A stretch of DNA of 64,000 bases from Streptomyces sp. Mut1 (GCF_030719295.1 NZ_CP120997.1:2232001-2296000), one strand, 5' to 3'; shown: positions 1 to 8,410, numbered from the stretch's first letter. A program made the numbers and translations. Notes: generated by a model not told the origin, from the sequence alone.

Positions 1-606
1 CAGCTCGGTGAAGATCTGGCCCAGTTCGGGGCCGATGACCCGCAGCAGCGGGGTGGCCTCCGGTTCGACGACGGTGACCTCGGCGCCGTAGCCGCGGGCC
101 GCCGCCGCGACCTCCAGGCCGATCCAGCCGGCCCCGGCGATCACCAGGTGGCCGTTGTCGCGGCCGAGCGCGGCCAGCACGTTGCGCAGCCGGTCGGCGT
201 GGGCGAGGCGGCGCAGGTGGTGGACGCCCGCGAGGTCCGTGCCGGGCACATCAAGGCGGCGCGGCTCGGCGCCGGTGGCCAGCAGCAGCTTGTCGTAGTG
301 GATGACGGCGCCGTCGCCCAGCTCCACGGAGCGGGCGTCGCGGTTCAGGGCGGTGACGGGCTGGCCGAGGTGGAGTTCGATATCGGCCGACGCGTACCAG
401 GCGGTCTCGTGGACGAAGACGCTGTCGCGCTCCTCCTTCCCCGCGAGGTACCCCTTGGACAGCGGCGGGCGTTCGTAGGGATGGTCGCGCTCGTCGCCGA
501 TCAGGATGACCCGGCCGCTGAAACCCTCCGACCGGAGGGTCTGGGCTGCCTTCGCCCCTGCGAGTCCTCCGCCGACGATGACGAACGTCCGATGTGCGTC
601 GACCAC
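1..606 (-). CDS. FAD-dependent NAD(P)/ferredoxin reductase-type oxidoreductase (C-terminus outside window)
   Basis: Only the N-terminal 202 residues are inside the window. A GTG start at 604-606 follows GAGGAGG. The N-terminus carries the FAD-binding dinucleotide fold (GGGLAG near residue 11), a PLSKGYLAG segment typical of ferredoxin/rubredoxin reductase-like flavoproteins, and a second fold (IAGAGWIGLE) near residue 165 that binds NAD(P)H. Such enzymes pass electrons from NAD(P)H to ferredoxins or Rieske proteins. No partner ferredoxin or oxygenase is visible, so the substrate is unknown. The family is clear; the exact reductase type is inferred. Confidence 0.85.
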   Translation of the reverse strand, partial: MVDAHRTFVIVGGGLAGAKAAQTLRSEGFSGRVILIGDERDHPYERPPLSKGYLAGKEERDSVFVHETAWYASADIELHLGQPVTALNRDARSVELGDGAVIHYDKLLLATGAEPRRLDVPGTDLAGVHHLRRLAHADRLRNVLAALGRDNGHLVIAGAGWIGLEVAAAARGYGAEVTVVEPEATPLLRVIGPELGQIFTEL

Positions 607-714
607 GTGATGCCTCCTCGGTGCTTGCTGCTGCGCGGCGCCAACTGCGAGCGTCCCGCACGCAGCGTAGTGGCGAAAGGGGGTGTGGCCCGATCAGGTC
701 ACCCCGGGTGGCGG

Positions 715-2025
715 TCAGACGCGGGGTGCGGTGAGCGCGCGGTGCAGGGATCGGGCCGACGCGTCGGTGAGGGCGGCGATCTGGTCGACGACGACCCGCT
801 TGCGGGCCCGGTCGTCGGGCGCCGCCTCGTACAGCGCGCGCAGCTGCGGCTCCAGGCCCTCGGGGGCGCGGGCGGTCAGCGCGGCGGCCAGCTCGGCGAT
901 GACGATCCGCTGGCCGGCCCGGATCTCCTCCTGTTCGGCGCGCTGCATGACGTAGCGGTCGGCGATGGCCTTGAGCACCGCGCACTCGTTGCGCGCGCCC
1001 CGGGGGACGACGAGCTCGGCGCCGTACCTGCCGAGGCGTCCGGTGCCGTACGCCTCGCGGGTGGCGGTCTCGGCGGCGAGGCAGAACCGGCCGATCAGCT
1101 GGCTGGTGGCGTCCTTCAGCCGGGCCTGGGCGACGGCGGACCCGTCGTAGCCGTGCGGCCACCACTCCTGGGCGATGAGCCGGTCCAGGGCCTCGGCCAG
1201 TTCCCCCGGGTCGGTGTCGGCCGGGACGTACCGTCCGACGGCGACGCCCCAGATCTCCTGGCGTTCCGGCTCGGCCTCCAGGCAGTTGGGGTCGATGTGC
1301 CCGGCGTGCAGCCCGTCCTCGAAGTCGTGGACGGAGTACGCCACGTCGTCGGACCAGTCCATGACCTGGGCCTCGAAGCACTTGCGGTGAAGCGGGGCGC
1401 CCTCGCGGAACCACTCGAAGACCGGGAGGTCGTCCTCGTAGACCCCGAATTTGGGTGAGCCGGGGTCGGTGGGGTGCGCGGCCCGGGGCCAGGGGTATTT
1501 GGTGGCGGCGTCGAGCGCGGCGCGGGTGAGGTTGAGCCCGACGCTGACCAGGTCGCCGGTGCGGGTGTCGGGGACGAAGCGCTTGGGTTCGAGACGGGTC
1601 AGCAGCCGCAGCGACTGGGCGTTGCCCTCGAAGCCGCCGCAGTCGGACGCGAAGTCGTTGAGCGCCTGCTCGCCGTTGTGGCCGAAGGGCGGGTGGCCCA
1701 TGTCGTGGGAGAGGCAGGCCGCCTCGACCAGGTCGGGGTCGCAGCCGAGGGCGGCGCCGAGCTCGCGGCCGACCTGGGCGCACTCCAGGGAGTGGGTGAG
1801 CCGGGTACGCGGGCTGGCGTCCCAGGCCGGGCTGCGGGTGCCCGGCGTGACGACCTGGGTCTTCCCGGCGAGCCTGCGCAGCGCGGCGGAGTGGAGCACG
1901 CGGGCGCGGTCGCGCTGGAAGGCGGTGCGGCCCGGTCGTTTGTCCGGCTCGGGGTCCCAGCGCTCGGCGTCGGCCGGGCCGTAGGGCGCCGCCCCGGGGT
2001 GCTGTGTGCCGTCCGTGCCGTTCAT
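715..2025 (-). CDS. dgt: Deoxyguanosinetriphosphate triphosphohydrolase-like protein
   Basis: A 436-residue HD-domain dNTP triphosphohydrolase, which cleaves dNTPs to the nucleoside and inorganic tripphosphate and so shapes the dNTP pool. The HD metal site is visible as HSLECAQVG followed by [14 protein letters not shown] around residues 80-125. Length fits the bacterial Dgt family. The ATG at 2025 has no Shine-Dalgarno but a TAGGGT hexamer 7 bases upstream, so a leaderless mRNA is likely. Substrate preference (dGTP versus several dNTPs) cannot be read from the sequence. Confidence 0.9.
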   Translation of the reverse strand: MNGTDGTQHPGAAPYGPADAERWDPEPDKRPGRTAFQRDRARVLHSAALRRLAGKTQVVTPGTRSPAWDASPRTRLTHSLECAQVGRELGAALGCDPDLVEAACLSHDMGHPPFGHNGEQALNDFASDCGGFEGNAQSLRLLTRLEPKRFVPDTRTGDLVSVGLNLTRAALDAATKYPWPRAAHPTDPGSPKFGVYEDDLPVFEWFREGAPLHRKCFEAQVMDWSDDVAYSVHDFEDGLHAGHIDPNCLEAEPERQEIWGVAVGRYVPADTDPGELAEALDRLIAQEWWPHGYDGSAVAQARLKDATSQLIGRFCLAAETATREAYGTGRLGRYGAELVVPRGARNECAVLKAIADRYVMQRAEQEEIRAGQRIVIAELAAALTARAPEGLEPQLRALYEAAPDDRARKRVVVDQIAALTDASARSLHRALTAPRV

Positions 2026-2032
2026 GGCACCG

Positions 2033-2038
2033 ACCCTA
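2033..2038 (-). promoter_or_regulatory. -10 element of leaderless dgt promoter
   Basis: TAGGGT on the minus strand, 7 bases before the dgt ATG, with no Shine-Dalgarno between. Confidence 0.5.
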
Positions 2039-2061
2039 ATCGGCCACGCCGACAGGAGGGG

Positions 2062-2871
2062 TCAGGCGGGGGCCGGGAAACGTGTGTTCATCAGGGTTTC
2101 GTACTCCGGTGCGCCGCCCGCCCGCGCCCGGTCGTAGCGGTGCAGGAGCAGCCGGGCCACCGCCGGGTGGGCGCCGAGCGGGGCTGCGGCGATCCAGGGC
2201 GCCCCGGCCGCCGCCGCGGAGGCGAACCGCCCGGGTGCGGTGAAGTACGAGGCGATGGCGATCCGGCGGTGGCCCCGGGCGGCGAGCGCGCGCACGGCGG
2301 CCCGGACGGTGGGCGCGGCGGCGGAGGCGTACGCGGGTACGACGGGCACCCCGCCGAGCCGTTCCCCGAGCAGCCGTGCGGTGCGCCGGGTGTCGGCGGC
2401 CGATTCGGGGTCGCGCGATCCGGCGGCGGCGAGCACGACCGCGCTGTCGCGGCTCCCCCGGTCCGAGGGGTGCCAGCCCGCCTCGGTGAGCCGGCCGTGC
2501 AGCGCCTCCACCAGCAGCGGGTGCGGCCCGAGCGGGCCCGCGGTCCGGGCGCGCGGGGCGGGGGCCGCGGCGACGGCGGCGGGGATGTCGTGCTTGACGT
2601 GGTGCCCGCGCCCGAGCAGCAGCGGTACGAGGACGGCGTCACCGCTGCCGAGGGCGTGCAGGGTCTCCGGGAGGAGCGGTGCGTTGAGCTCGATGTGCCC
2701 GAGGCGGACGTCGAGCCCGGGACGCAGCTCGCGCACCCGTGCGAGGAGTTCGGTCACGGTGTGCAGGGCGCGCGGGTCCCGGCTGCCGTGGGCGACGGCG
2801 ACCAGGGCGGGGGCTGCGGGCGCGGTGCCGCTCGCGTGGCCGGGCGGGCTCGGGTATCGGATGCGGTGCAT
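2062..2871 (-). CDS. CbiX/sirohydrochlorin chelatase family protein
   Basis: A 269-residue protein with the CbiX signature: VAVAHGSRDP near residue 27 and LLLGRGHHVKHDIP around residue 85. CbiX-type enzymes insert Fe or Co into sirohydrochlorin. The length fits the long actinobacterial form with two chelatase half-domains. Iron insertion would make siroheme, the cofactor of the NirB nitrite reductase encoded 7 kb downstream, which is the most likely link; a cobalt role in B12 synthesis is possible. It is separated from dgt by 36 bases on the same strand, but dgt has its own promoter. Confidence 0.85.
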   Translation of the reverse strand: MHRIRYPSPPGHASGTAPAAPALVAVAHGSRDPRALHTVTELLARVRELRPGLDVRLGHIELNAPLLPETLHALGSGDAVLVPLLLGRGHHVKHDIPAAVAAAPAPRARTAGPLGPHPLLVEALHGRLTEAGWHPSDRGSRDSAVVLAAAGSRDPESAADTRRTARLLGERLGGVPVVPAYASAAAPTVRAAVRALAARGHRRIAIASYFTAPGRFASAAAAGAPWIAAAPLGAHPAVARLLLHRYDRARAGGAPEYETLMNTRFPAPA

Positions 2872-3042
2872 GAGCCGATGGTGGCGGAGTCAGGTTGCCG
2901 CGTCGTTGCACGCCGGTCACGGGGGTTTTCCGCCACCTCACCCGGGGACGCGGCCCGCTGTCAGGAGGCGGCGCGCACCCGGGCGTACGTGCCCCGGCGC
3001 ACGCCCGGATCGAGCCCCGGACGACCGCCCCGGACAGCCACC

Positions 3043-3360
3043 TCAGGCGTCCGTGCCCTGCCGGTCCCGGGTGGCGAACAGGTGCTCGATGACCTGGGCG
3101 ACCCCGTCCTCCTCGTTGGTCCGGGCGTGCGTCGGCACGGCGGCCAGCACCGCGGGGTGGGCGTTGGCCATGGCGTAGCCGGTGCCGGCCCAGGTGAGGA
3201 CGGTGAGGTCGTTGGGCATGTCCCCGAACGCGATGACCTCGGCGGCCCCGATGCCCCGGGCCGCGCACAGCACCGCGAGCGCACCGGCCTTGGTGACCCC
3301 GGGCGCGCTGATCTCCAGCAGCCCCCGCCCGCCGGAGTGGGTCAGCTGCACCGTGTCGCC
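3043..3360 (-). pseudogene. HAD-family (Cof-type) hydrolase, 3' remnant
   Basis: About 105 residues of the C-terminal end of a Cof-type HAD phosphatase remain, with the late motifs SGGRGLLEISAPGVTKAGAL and FGDMPNDLTVL (motif IV acidic residues). Members are usually about 270 residues; the N-terminal DxD nucleophile motif and cap domain are missing. Reading upstream, similarity stops at about 3355-3365, exactly where the divergent SanA-like fragment begins. I infer a deletion that removed the 5' halves of two divergent genes. A GTG at 3351 is open but has no convincing ribosome site. Confidence 0.75.
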
Positions 3361-3361
3361 C

Positions 3362-3946
3362 GCGACCTGGCTGCACGCGGTCGCCGACTCCCGGGTGCGG
3401 TCGGCCGACGACGTGCCGGCGCGGCAGGTCGCGGTGGTGTTCGGGGCCGGGCTGTGGGACGGGAAGCCGTCCCCGTACCTCGCGAACCGGCTGCGGACGG
3501 CCGCCGCGCTCTACCGGGACGACAAGGTGAAGGTCGTACTGGTGACCGGTGACAACAGCCGGGTGGAGTACGACGAGCCGGACGCGATGCGGACGTTCCT
3601 GGTCGGGCAGGGCGTGCCGGACGACAGGATCGTCAGCGACTACGCGGGCTTCGACACGTGGGACTCCTGCGTGCGGGCCAAGAAGATCTTCGGCGTCGAC
3701 CGGGCGGTACTGGTGAGCCAGGGCTTCCACATCCGGCGGGCCATCGCGCTGTGCCGGGTGGCGGGGATCGACGCGTACGGCGTGGGTGTGACCGCCAAGC
3801 ATGACGTGACCTGGTACTACGGCGGGACCCGGGAGGTGTTCGCGGCGGGGAAGGCGGCGCTGGACGCCCTGTTCAGGCCGGACCCGCACTTCCTGGGACC
3901 CCGGGAGCGGGGCGTGGACGAAGCCCTCGCGGCGGCCGCCGGATGA
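3362..3946 (+). pseudogene. SanA/YdcF (DUF218) family protein, 5'-truncated
   Basis: The frame encodes most of a SanA-like DUF218 domain: VVFGAGLW, VTGDNSRVEYDEPDAM, SDYAGFDTWDSCVRAKKIF and SQGFHIRRA, ending after FLGPRERGVDEALAAAAG. Family members have an N-terminal membrane anchor of 30-45 residues before this domain; here it is absent and the recognisable sequence starts at ATWLHAVAD, abutting the HAD remnant. No good start codon with a ribosome site exists upstream in frame. Probably inactive or unexpressed, although the frame of the catalytic domain is intact, so the loss may be recent. Confidence 0.75.
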
Positions 3947-3973
3947 CGGCCGCCGCCGGGCCGGGCGGGGCGT

Positions 3974-4312
3974 TCAGAGCGAGGTGACCGGGGCCGTCTC
4001 GGCGGAGACCCAGCCCAGGTAGCGGGCGCTGCCCCGCAGGATCGGCAGGGCGATGATCTCCGGGGTGTCGTAGTCGTGCGCCTCCTGGAGGTGGGCCTCC
4101 AGCTCGTCGTACCGCTCGGCCGTCGTCTTGAACAGCAGCTGCCACTCCTCGGTGGCCTCGACGGCGTTCTGCCAGCGGTAGACCGAGGTGACGGGCGCGG
4201 AGATCTGCACGCAGGCGGCGAGCCGCGCCTCGACCACTCCCCGCGCCAGCTCCCTGGCCTTCTCCTCGCTGTCCGTCGTGGTCAGTACGGTCAGCCATGC
4301 CGGTGTCGTCAC
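3974..4312 (-). CDS. cutA: Divalent cation tolerance protein CutA
   Basis: A 112-residue CutA homologue, a small trimeric PII-like fold protein linked to divalent metal tolerance. Diagnostic stretches are VLTTTDSEEKARELAR at the N-terminus, EARLAACVQI, the YRWQ segment near residue 45 and TPEIIALPI near residue 85. The GTG start at 4312 follows a GAGGAG purine tract about 9 bases upstream. It lies downstream of the FMN reductase on the same strand with a 73-base gap. Molecular role remains vague in all bacteria; the family call is firm. Confidence 0.93.
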   Translation of the reverse strand: MTTPAWLTVLTTTDSEEKARELARGVVEARLAACVQISAPVTSVYRWQNAVEATEEWQLLFKTTAERYDELEAHLQEAHDYDTPEIIALPILRGSARYLGWVSAETAPVTSL

Positions 4313-4385
4313 TTCGCGGTCTCCTCACAGGGTGGGCGGTTGCGCTTCCCGGCCGATTGTCGGCCCCCGCGCCCCCGACGCGCCA

Positions 4386-5009
4386 TCAGCCGGCGTACGG
4401 ATGGGCCTCCCTCGCGGCCCGCAGCGCCCGGCCCCACCAGACCAGCTGGTCGAGCAGCGACTTCACCGCCGCGTCGGCCCCGGCCGGGTCGCGGTGCCTG
4501 CCCTCGTCGTCGAACTGGGCGCCGGCGTTGTGGAAGGAGACGGTGTCGCGGATCGAGACGGAGTGCAGTTCGGCGAAGACCTGCCGCAGGTGCTCGACCG
4601 CCTGGAGCCCGCCGGAGACCCCGCCGTAGGAGACGAAGGACACCGGCTTGGCCTGCCACTCGGCGCGGTACCAGTCGATGAGGTTCTTCAGGGGCGCCGG
4701 ATAGGAGTGGTTGTACTCGGGGGTGACGACGACGAAGGCGTCGGACCGCGCGAGCCGCGCCCCGACATCGGCGACCACCTCCCGGGAACCCGGCTCCGGG
4801 CGGTAGGAGAGAGCGGTGGGCAGGTCGAGCCCGGCGACGTCGATCAGCTCCGTCTCGATCGCCGGGTGGCCGTCGGCATGGGCGAGGAACCAGTCGGCGA
4901 CGACGGGCGCGAACCGGCCCTCGCGGTTGCTGGCGAGGATGACGGCCACCTTCAGAGGGGTGGTTCCGGCCGGGGTGCCTGCGGTGGATTCCGCGGTGAT
5001 GAGGTCCAT
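4386..5009 (-). CDS. NADPH-dependent FMN reductase (flavodoxin-like)
   Basis: A 207-residue flavodoxin-fold NAD(P)H:FMN/quinone reductase. The phosphate-binding loop is ASNREGRFAPVV near residue 27, and TPEYNHSYPAPLKNLIDW around residue 100 is the hallmark flavin-binding stretch of the NADPH_FMN_red family. Such proteins reduce flavins, quinones or azo compounds. The promoter region carries a near-perfect TCAACC-AA-GGTTGA dyad of MerR-family type, so control by a redox- or xenobiotic-sensing MerR regulator encoded elsewhere is inferred. Confidence 0.9.
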   Translation of the reverse strand: MDLITAESTAGTPAGTTPLKVAVILASNREGRFAPVVADWFLAHADGHPAIETELIDVAGLDLPTALSYRPEPGSREVVADVGARLARSDAFVVVTPEYNHSYPAPLKNLIDWYRAEWQAKPVSFVSYGGVSGGLQAVEHLRQVFAELHSVSIRDTVSFHNAGAQFDDEGRHRDPAGADAAVKSLLDQLVWWGRALRAAREAHPYAG

Positions 5010-5027
5010 GGCGAAGACGTTCGTACA

Positions 5028-5041
5028 TCAACCAAGGTTGA
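5028..5041 (-). promoter_or_regulatory. MerR-type operator upstream of the FMN reductase
   Basis: Inverted repeat TCAACC-AA-GGTTGA, 19 bases before the ATG. On the coding (minus) strand it lies just after TTGACC (a -35-like hexamer) and before TACGAA (-10-like), so the dyad sits in the promoter spacer as in MerR-family operators. Confidence 0.5.
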
Positions 5042-5100
5042 GGTCAAGCGCGGCGGGGAAGAGTGCCGGAGCCGGTGGTCCGGCGCGGGATCATGGCCCC

Positions 5101-5640
5101 ATGGAGACTCCCGCCGAAGGCCCGCACACCGTGCCCCTGCGCATCCACATCGAGGGCTCACGGCTGCCCGGCCGCTCGTGCCCGCCGGGGCCCGGCTTCC
5201 CCGGTTACGAGAACGTCCACGTGGGCGTCCAGCGCAAGGACCGGCCCGGCGAACTCCTGGGCCTGCACCCGGGCGACGCGGCCGGCGCCCGCTGGACCCT
5301 GGACTGCACGGCGGCCACGGACGAGGAGGGTGTCGCGGTGCGCGGGCCGTACGTGCAGAACCGGCTCGGCGGGCGCTTCGTCTACCTGTCCTGGGGCACG
5401 GTCGACGGCGACGGACTGTTCTCCATGTTCCGGCGGGCCAAGCTGATGTTCACCGACATCGACGCGGGCGTCCTGGCGGCGGCCACCGGCTCCGGCCATC
5501 TCACCGCACGACTCCCGCTCTCCGACGGCGAGGGGCGGCCCCGCTGCGCCCGGATCAGGCCGCCGGTCGTCCAGTGGTCGGCCAACGCACCGCAGGACGC
5601 GCCGAATGCAGTCCGCCCCCTCCGGACCCAGGGGGGGTAG
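5101..5640 (+). CDS. DUF5990 family protein
   Basis: A 179-residue protein of unknown function recognised from IEGSRLPGRSC, YENVHVGVQ, VRGPYVQNRLGGRFVYLSWG and MFRRAKLMFTDI, which are conserved in the Streptomyces DUF5990 family. No signal peptide or catalytic motif is evident. The ATG at 5101 is 6 bases after a GATCAT hexamer and lacks a Shine-Dalgarno, so it may be leaderless. Its 3' end forms half of a strong terminator hairpin. No function is proposed. Confidence 0.75.
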   Translation: METPAEGPHTVPLRIHIEGSRLPGRSCPPGPGFPGYENVHVGVQRKDRPGELLGLHPGDAAGARWTLDCTAATDEEGVAVRGPYVQNRLGGRFVYLSWGTVDGDGLFSMFRRAKLMFTDIDAGVLAAATGSGHLTARLPLSDGEGRPRCARIRPPVVQWSANAPQDAPNAVRPLRTQGG

Positions 5641-5655
5641 GTCCGGAGGGGGCGG
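5613..5655 (+). terminator. Intrinsic hairpin terminator of the DUF5990 gene
   Basis: Perfect 15-bp stem (5613-5627 with 5641-5655) and 13-base loop that contains the stop codon; no U-tract, as usual in Streptomyces. Confidence 0.75.
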
Positions 5656-5730
5656 CGGCCGGGGGCGGCGGTGCGCACCGTCCCGTGGGGGGTTGTGATG
5701 CGTGTTCCCGCCCAGGGCGGGGTCACTCAT

Positions 5731-5744
5731 GTGACGTACGACAC
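5731..5744. promoter_or_regulatory. Candidate Crp-type site
   Basis: GTGACGTACGACAC fits the GTG-N6-GNCAC pattern I recall for Streptomyces Crp, and is nearly palindromic. It lies about 225 bases before the secreted-protein gene; function is inferred. Confidence 0.35.
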
Positions 5745-5873
5745 ATTTACCGGGGACCTCGTCACCCGATCGGCACCGAGGGGCGAAGAACCGCGCACCC
5801 TGCCCGCCGCCACCGCCACGACCTGCGGCGATGCCCCGTGGCAAGGAGGCCGCGCCGGGCCGTACGGGTGAAA

Positions 5874-5890
5874 GCTGACTTGGTGTCAGC
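5874..5890. promoter_or_regulatory. Inverted repeat in sortase-locus promoter region
   Basis: Perfect 6-bp arms GCTGAC / GTCAGC with a 5-base spacer, about 80 bases before the secreted-protein ATG; a possible operator, regulator unknown. Confidence 0.35.
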
Positions 5891-5967
5891 AGGCATGGGA
5901 GCCCGTACGGCTGTTGGCTCGGGGTCAGGACACACCCGCCAGCGCCCCTTGCTCGGAGGAAACCCCC

Positions 5968-6882
5968 ATGCGCCGTCCTGCCCGACTCGTGACCGGCACC
6001 GCTGCCGCGGCCCTCGCCGCCGCCGCGCTCGGCCTCAGCGCCGCCGCCCCGTCCGCGTACGGGGACGAGCCGGCACCCTTGCGGATCACCCCGGCGAGCG
6101 CCGCCCCGGGTGCCACGGTCACCGTGGACACCACCGCCTGCGGGAGCGACACCGGCGCCACCGGAGACGCGAGCGCGCTGGACGCCCCCCGGTTCCCACT
6201 GGCGCCCGCCACGCTCGAAGAGGTGCTGGCCGGCTCGTTCCGGGTGCCGGGCGGCATCGAGCCGGGGCCGTACAGCATCGGCGTGGAGTGCGCGAACGGC
6301 AAGGAGGCCACCGGCGAGGTCGAGGTGCGGGCCGCGGACCGGGCGGCCGGGGACAGCGCGGCCGGTGTCTCGCGGGACTCCGGCTCCGGCGCCGCCTCGT
6401 CCGACGGCGCCTCCGCCTACGACTTCACCGGCCCGAACGGCCTCGGCGGCCAGGACGGCCAGGACGGCCAGGACGGCCAGGACGACCGGGAGGGGCTGGA
6501 CGGCCGCGACGCGCTCGACGGCCTGGACGAGGCGGAGGCCGCCGGTTCCGCCCTCGTACCCGACGCGCCCGCGGAGGCGGGCCGCACCACGCCCACCGAG
6601 CGCCCGGCCCCCTCCGGCCACCAGAGCGCGCCCGGCCGGGACGAGGCCGGGTCCGGGTCCGGGTGGGACGAGACCGGGTCCGGCGGGCACGAGACCCCCA
6701 CCGGGCCGCGCACCTCGACCGCGCCCACCGCCCCCACGGGGCACGTGAAGACCGGAGTCGGCGGCAGCGTCGGACCGGACACCACCCAGATCGCGGCGGG
6801 AGCCGGCGTACTCGCCGCTGCCGCCGTCGGCGGAGCCTGGCTCCTGCGTCGCCGGGCGAGCGGCACGCAGGACGGCAGCTGA
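5968..6882 (+). CDS. Secreted low-complexity protein with C-terminal membrane anchor, partner of class F sortase
   Basis: 304 residues; GGAGGA lies 7 bases before the ATG. A signal peptide (RRPARLVTGTAAAALAAAAL, cleavage near SAYGDEP) is followed by a compact domain containing two cysteines (TTACGSD, GVECANG), then a long disordered Gly/Asp/Thr-rich stalk with QDG triplets. The C-terminus ends in a hydrophobic helix (IAAGAGVLAAAAVGGAWLL) and RRRASG, the layout of a sorting signal, but without LPXTG; the preceding sequence is TGVGGSVGPDTTQ. It sits 97 bases upstream of the class F sortase and is its probable substrate or partner (inference). Confidence 0.75.
   Translation: MRRPARLVTGTAAAALAAAALGLSAAAPSAYGDEPAPLRITPASAAPGATVTVDTTACGSDTGATGDASALDAPRFPLAPATLEEVLAGSFRVPGGIEPGPYSIGVECANGKEATGEVEVRAADRAAGDSAAGVSRDSGSGAASSDGASAYDFTGPNGLGGQDGQDGQDGQDDREGLDGRDALDGLDEAEAAGSALVPDAPAEAGRTTPTERPAPSGHQSAPGRDEAGSGSGWDETGSGGHETPTGPRTSTAPTAPTGHVKTGVGGSVGPDTTQIAAGAGVLAAAAVGGAWLLRRRASGTQDGS
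6451..6483 (+). repeat. CAGGACGGC nonanucleotide tandem repeat
   Basis: About 3.7 direct copies of CAGGACGGC inside the stalk of the secreted protein, encoding QDG triplets; copy number may vary between strains. Confidence 0.8.
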
Positions 6883-6979
6883 CGGAGGCATCCACCCCTC
6901 CGTCCCGCCCGGTATCCGTCCCGGTGGCCTCGCGCCACCGGGACGGGACCCGTTCCGTTTCCGCACCCGGAGGACGACC

Positions 6980-7603
6980 GTGTCCCAGAAGGCCAAGGGC
7001 TGGCTGCTCGTCGTCGCGGCGCTGGCCGGTGTCTGGCTGATCCAGAACGGCGCGGGCACCCGGCTCACCCCGCCCGGACCCGCCGCCGCCGAGGCCTTCG
7101 CCGCCGGTCCCGCCCTGCTGCCCGGCTCCCCGGTCGCCGAACCGCTGCGCCCCTCCGCTCCCGTGCGCATCAGGATTCCGGCGATCCGGGTCGACGCGCC
7201 GATGATGCGGCTCGGCCTCGGGGCCGACGGCAGCCTCGACGTACCGCCGGCCGGGAACACCGACATCGTCGGCTGGTACAAGGACGGCACCCCGCCCGGC
7301 GCCAGGGGCACGGCGATCGTCGCCGGCCATGTCGACAACGCCCGGGGCCCGTCCGTCTTCTACGACCTGGGCTCGCTGAAGAAGGGCAGCAGCGTCGAGG
7401 TGGACCGGCAGGACGGCCGTACCGCCGTGTTCACGCTCGACGCCATCGAGGTGTACGAGAGCGAGGACTTCCCCGACCAGCGGGTGTACGGCGCGTCCGA
7501 GCACGCCTCGCTACGGCTGATCACCTGCGGCGGCGGGTTCTCGGAGTCGACGGGCTACCGGGGCAACGTGGTGGCGTACGCCCACCTCACCGGCGTGCGC
7601 TGA
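6980..7603 (+). CDS. Class F sortase
   Basis: 207 residues with a GTG start after CGGAGGAC. One N-terminal membrane segment (residues 6-24) anchors it, a Pro-rich linker follows and the sortase barrel begins about residue 55 (RIRIPAIRVDAP). The catalytic triad is visible: His in GHVDNARGPSVF, Cys in LITCGGG and Arg in GYRGNVV. Short length and single N-terminal anchor fit class F, whose targets are poorly known. Co-linear with the secreted protein upstream; probably one transcription unit. Confidence 0.9.
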   Translation: MSQKAKGWLLVVAALAGVWLIQNGAGTRLTPPGPAAAEAFAAGPALLPGSPVAEPLRPSAPVRIRIPAIRVDAPMMRLGLGADGSLDVPPAGNTDIVGWYKDGTPPGARGTAIVAGHVDNARGPSVFYDLGSLKKGSSVEVDRQDGRTAVFTLDAIEVYESEDFPDQRVYGASEHASLRLITCGGGFSESTGYRGNVVAYAHLTGVR

Positions 7604-7621
7604 GGCGCCTCGGCACCCGGC

Positions 7622-8410
7622 TCAGGCGTGCCACTGGTCGAAGGCGAGCTTGGCGACCAGCGAGAAGACGACCACCAGCAGCACCCCGCGCACGAACTCG
7701 CTGCCCCTGCTCAGCGCCATCCGCGCCCCGAGCAGTCCGCCCGCCAGGTTGAACACCGCCATCAGCGCGGCCAGTTGCCACAGGACGTTGCCCTGGTAGG
7801 CGAACATCGCGAGGGCGCCCGCGTTGGTGCAGACATTGACGATCTTGGCGGTCGCGGAGGCCGTCACCAGGTCCAGGTGGAGCACCGCGGTCAGCGCCAG
7901 CACCAGGAAGGTGCCCGTGCCCGGCCCGAACAGCCCGTCGTACAGGCCGATGCCGCCGCCCACCAGGACGATCGCGGTGACCGTGCGGGCCCGGGTGACC
8001 CGGGGCGGGACGCCGTCCCCGGCAGCCCGGCCGAACTGGGGCCGCAGCATCACGAACCCGGCGACCGCCAGCAGGACCACCATGATCACCGGGCGCAGCA
8101 CCTCGCTGCTGATCCCGGCGGCGAAGAACGCCCCGGTCATCGATCCGGCCAGGGCCGCGAGCCCGATCCGTACCGCCGTGCCGACCTTCACCGGCGCCTT
8201 GCGCGCGTAGGTGACGGCGGCGCCCGACGTGCCGACGATGGCGACCGCCTTGTTGGTGCCGAGGATCTGCGCGGCCGGCAGGTGCGGCAGTCCCAGCAGG
8301 AGCGCGGGCAGCAGGAGCAGCCCGCCACCGCCGACCACGGCGTCGATCCAGCCGGCCGCCGCGGCGGCTATGCACAGCACGACGAGCGTGGTCAGGGTGA
8401 TATCAGGCAT
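7622..8410 (-). CDS. TSUP (TauE/SafE) family membrane exporter
   Basis: 262 residues with about eight hydrophobic segments and the glycine-rich family repeats VGGGGLLLLPALL near residue 26 and FGPGTGTFLVLAL near residue 160, the two halves of the TauE/SafE fold. These proteins move sulfite, sulfonates or other small organic anions across the membrane; the substrate here is unknown. Convergent with the sortase gene (19-base gap). A TAGGGT hexamer 7 bases before the ATG and no Shine-Dalgarno suggest a leaderless mRNA. Confidence 0.88.
   Translation of the reverse strand: MPDITLTTLVVLCIAAAAAGWIDAVVGGGGLLLLPALLLGLPHLPAAQILGTNKAVAIVGTSGAAVTYARKAPVKVGTAVRIGLAALAGSMTGAFFAAGISSEVLRPVIMVVLLAVAGFVMLRPQFGRAAGDGVPPRVTRARTVTAIVLVGGGIGLYDGLFGPGTGTFLVLALTAVLHLDLVTASATAKIVNVCTNAGALAMFAYQGNVLWQLAALMAVFNLAGGLLGARMALSRGSEFVRGVLLVVVFSLVAKLAFDQWHA

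Larger units (their letters stand above)
5641..5967. other. Intergenic regulatory region before the sortase locus
   Basis: 327 bases without a convincing gene. Contains the terminator right arm, a GTCAC-TCAT-GTGAC repeat (5722-5735), an overlapping 16-base near-palindrome centred on CGTACG (5730-5745) and a GCTGAC-TTGGT-GTCAGC repeat (5874-5890). Confidence 0.6.
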
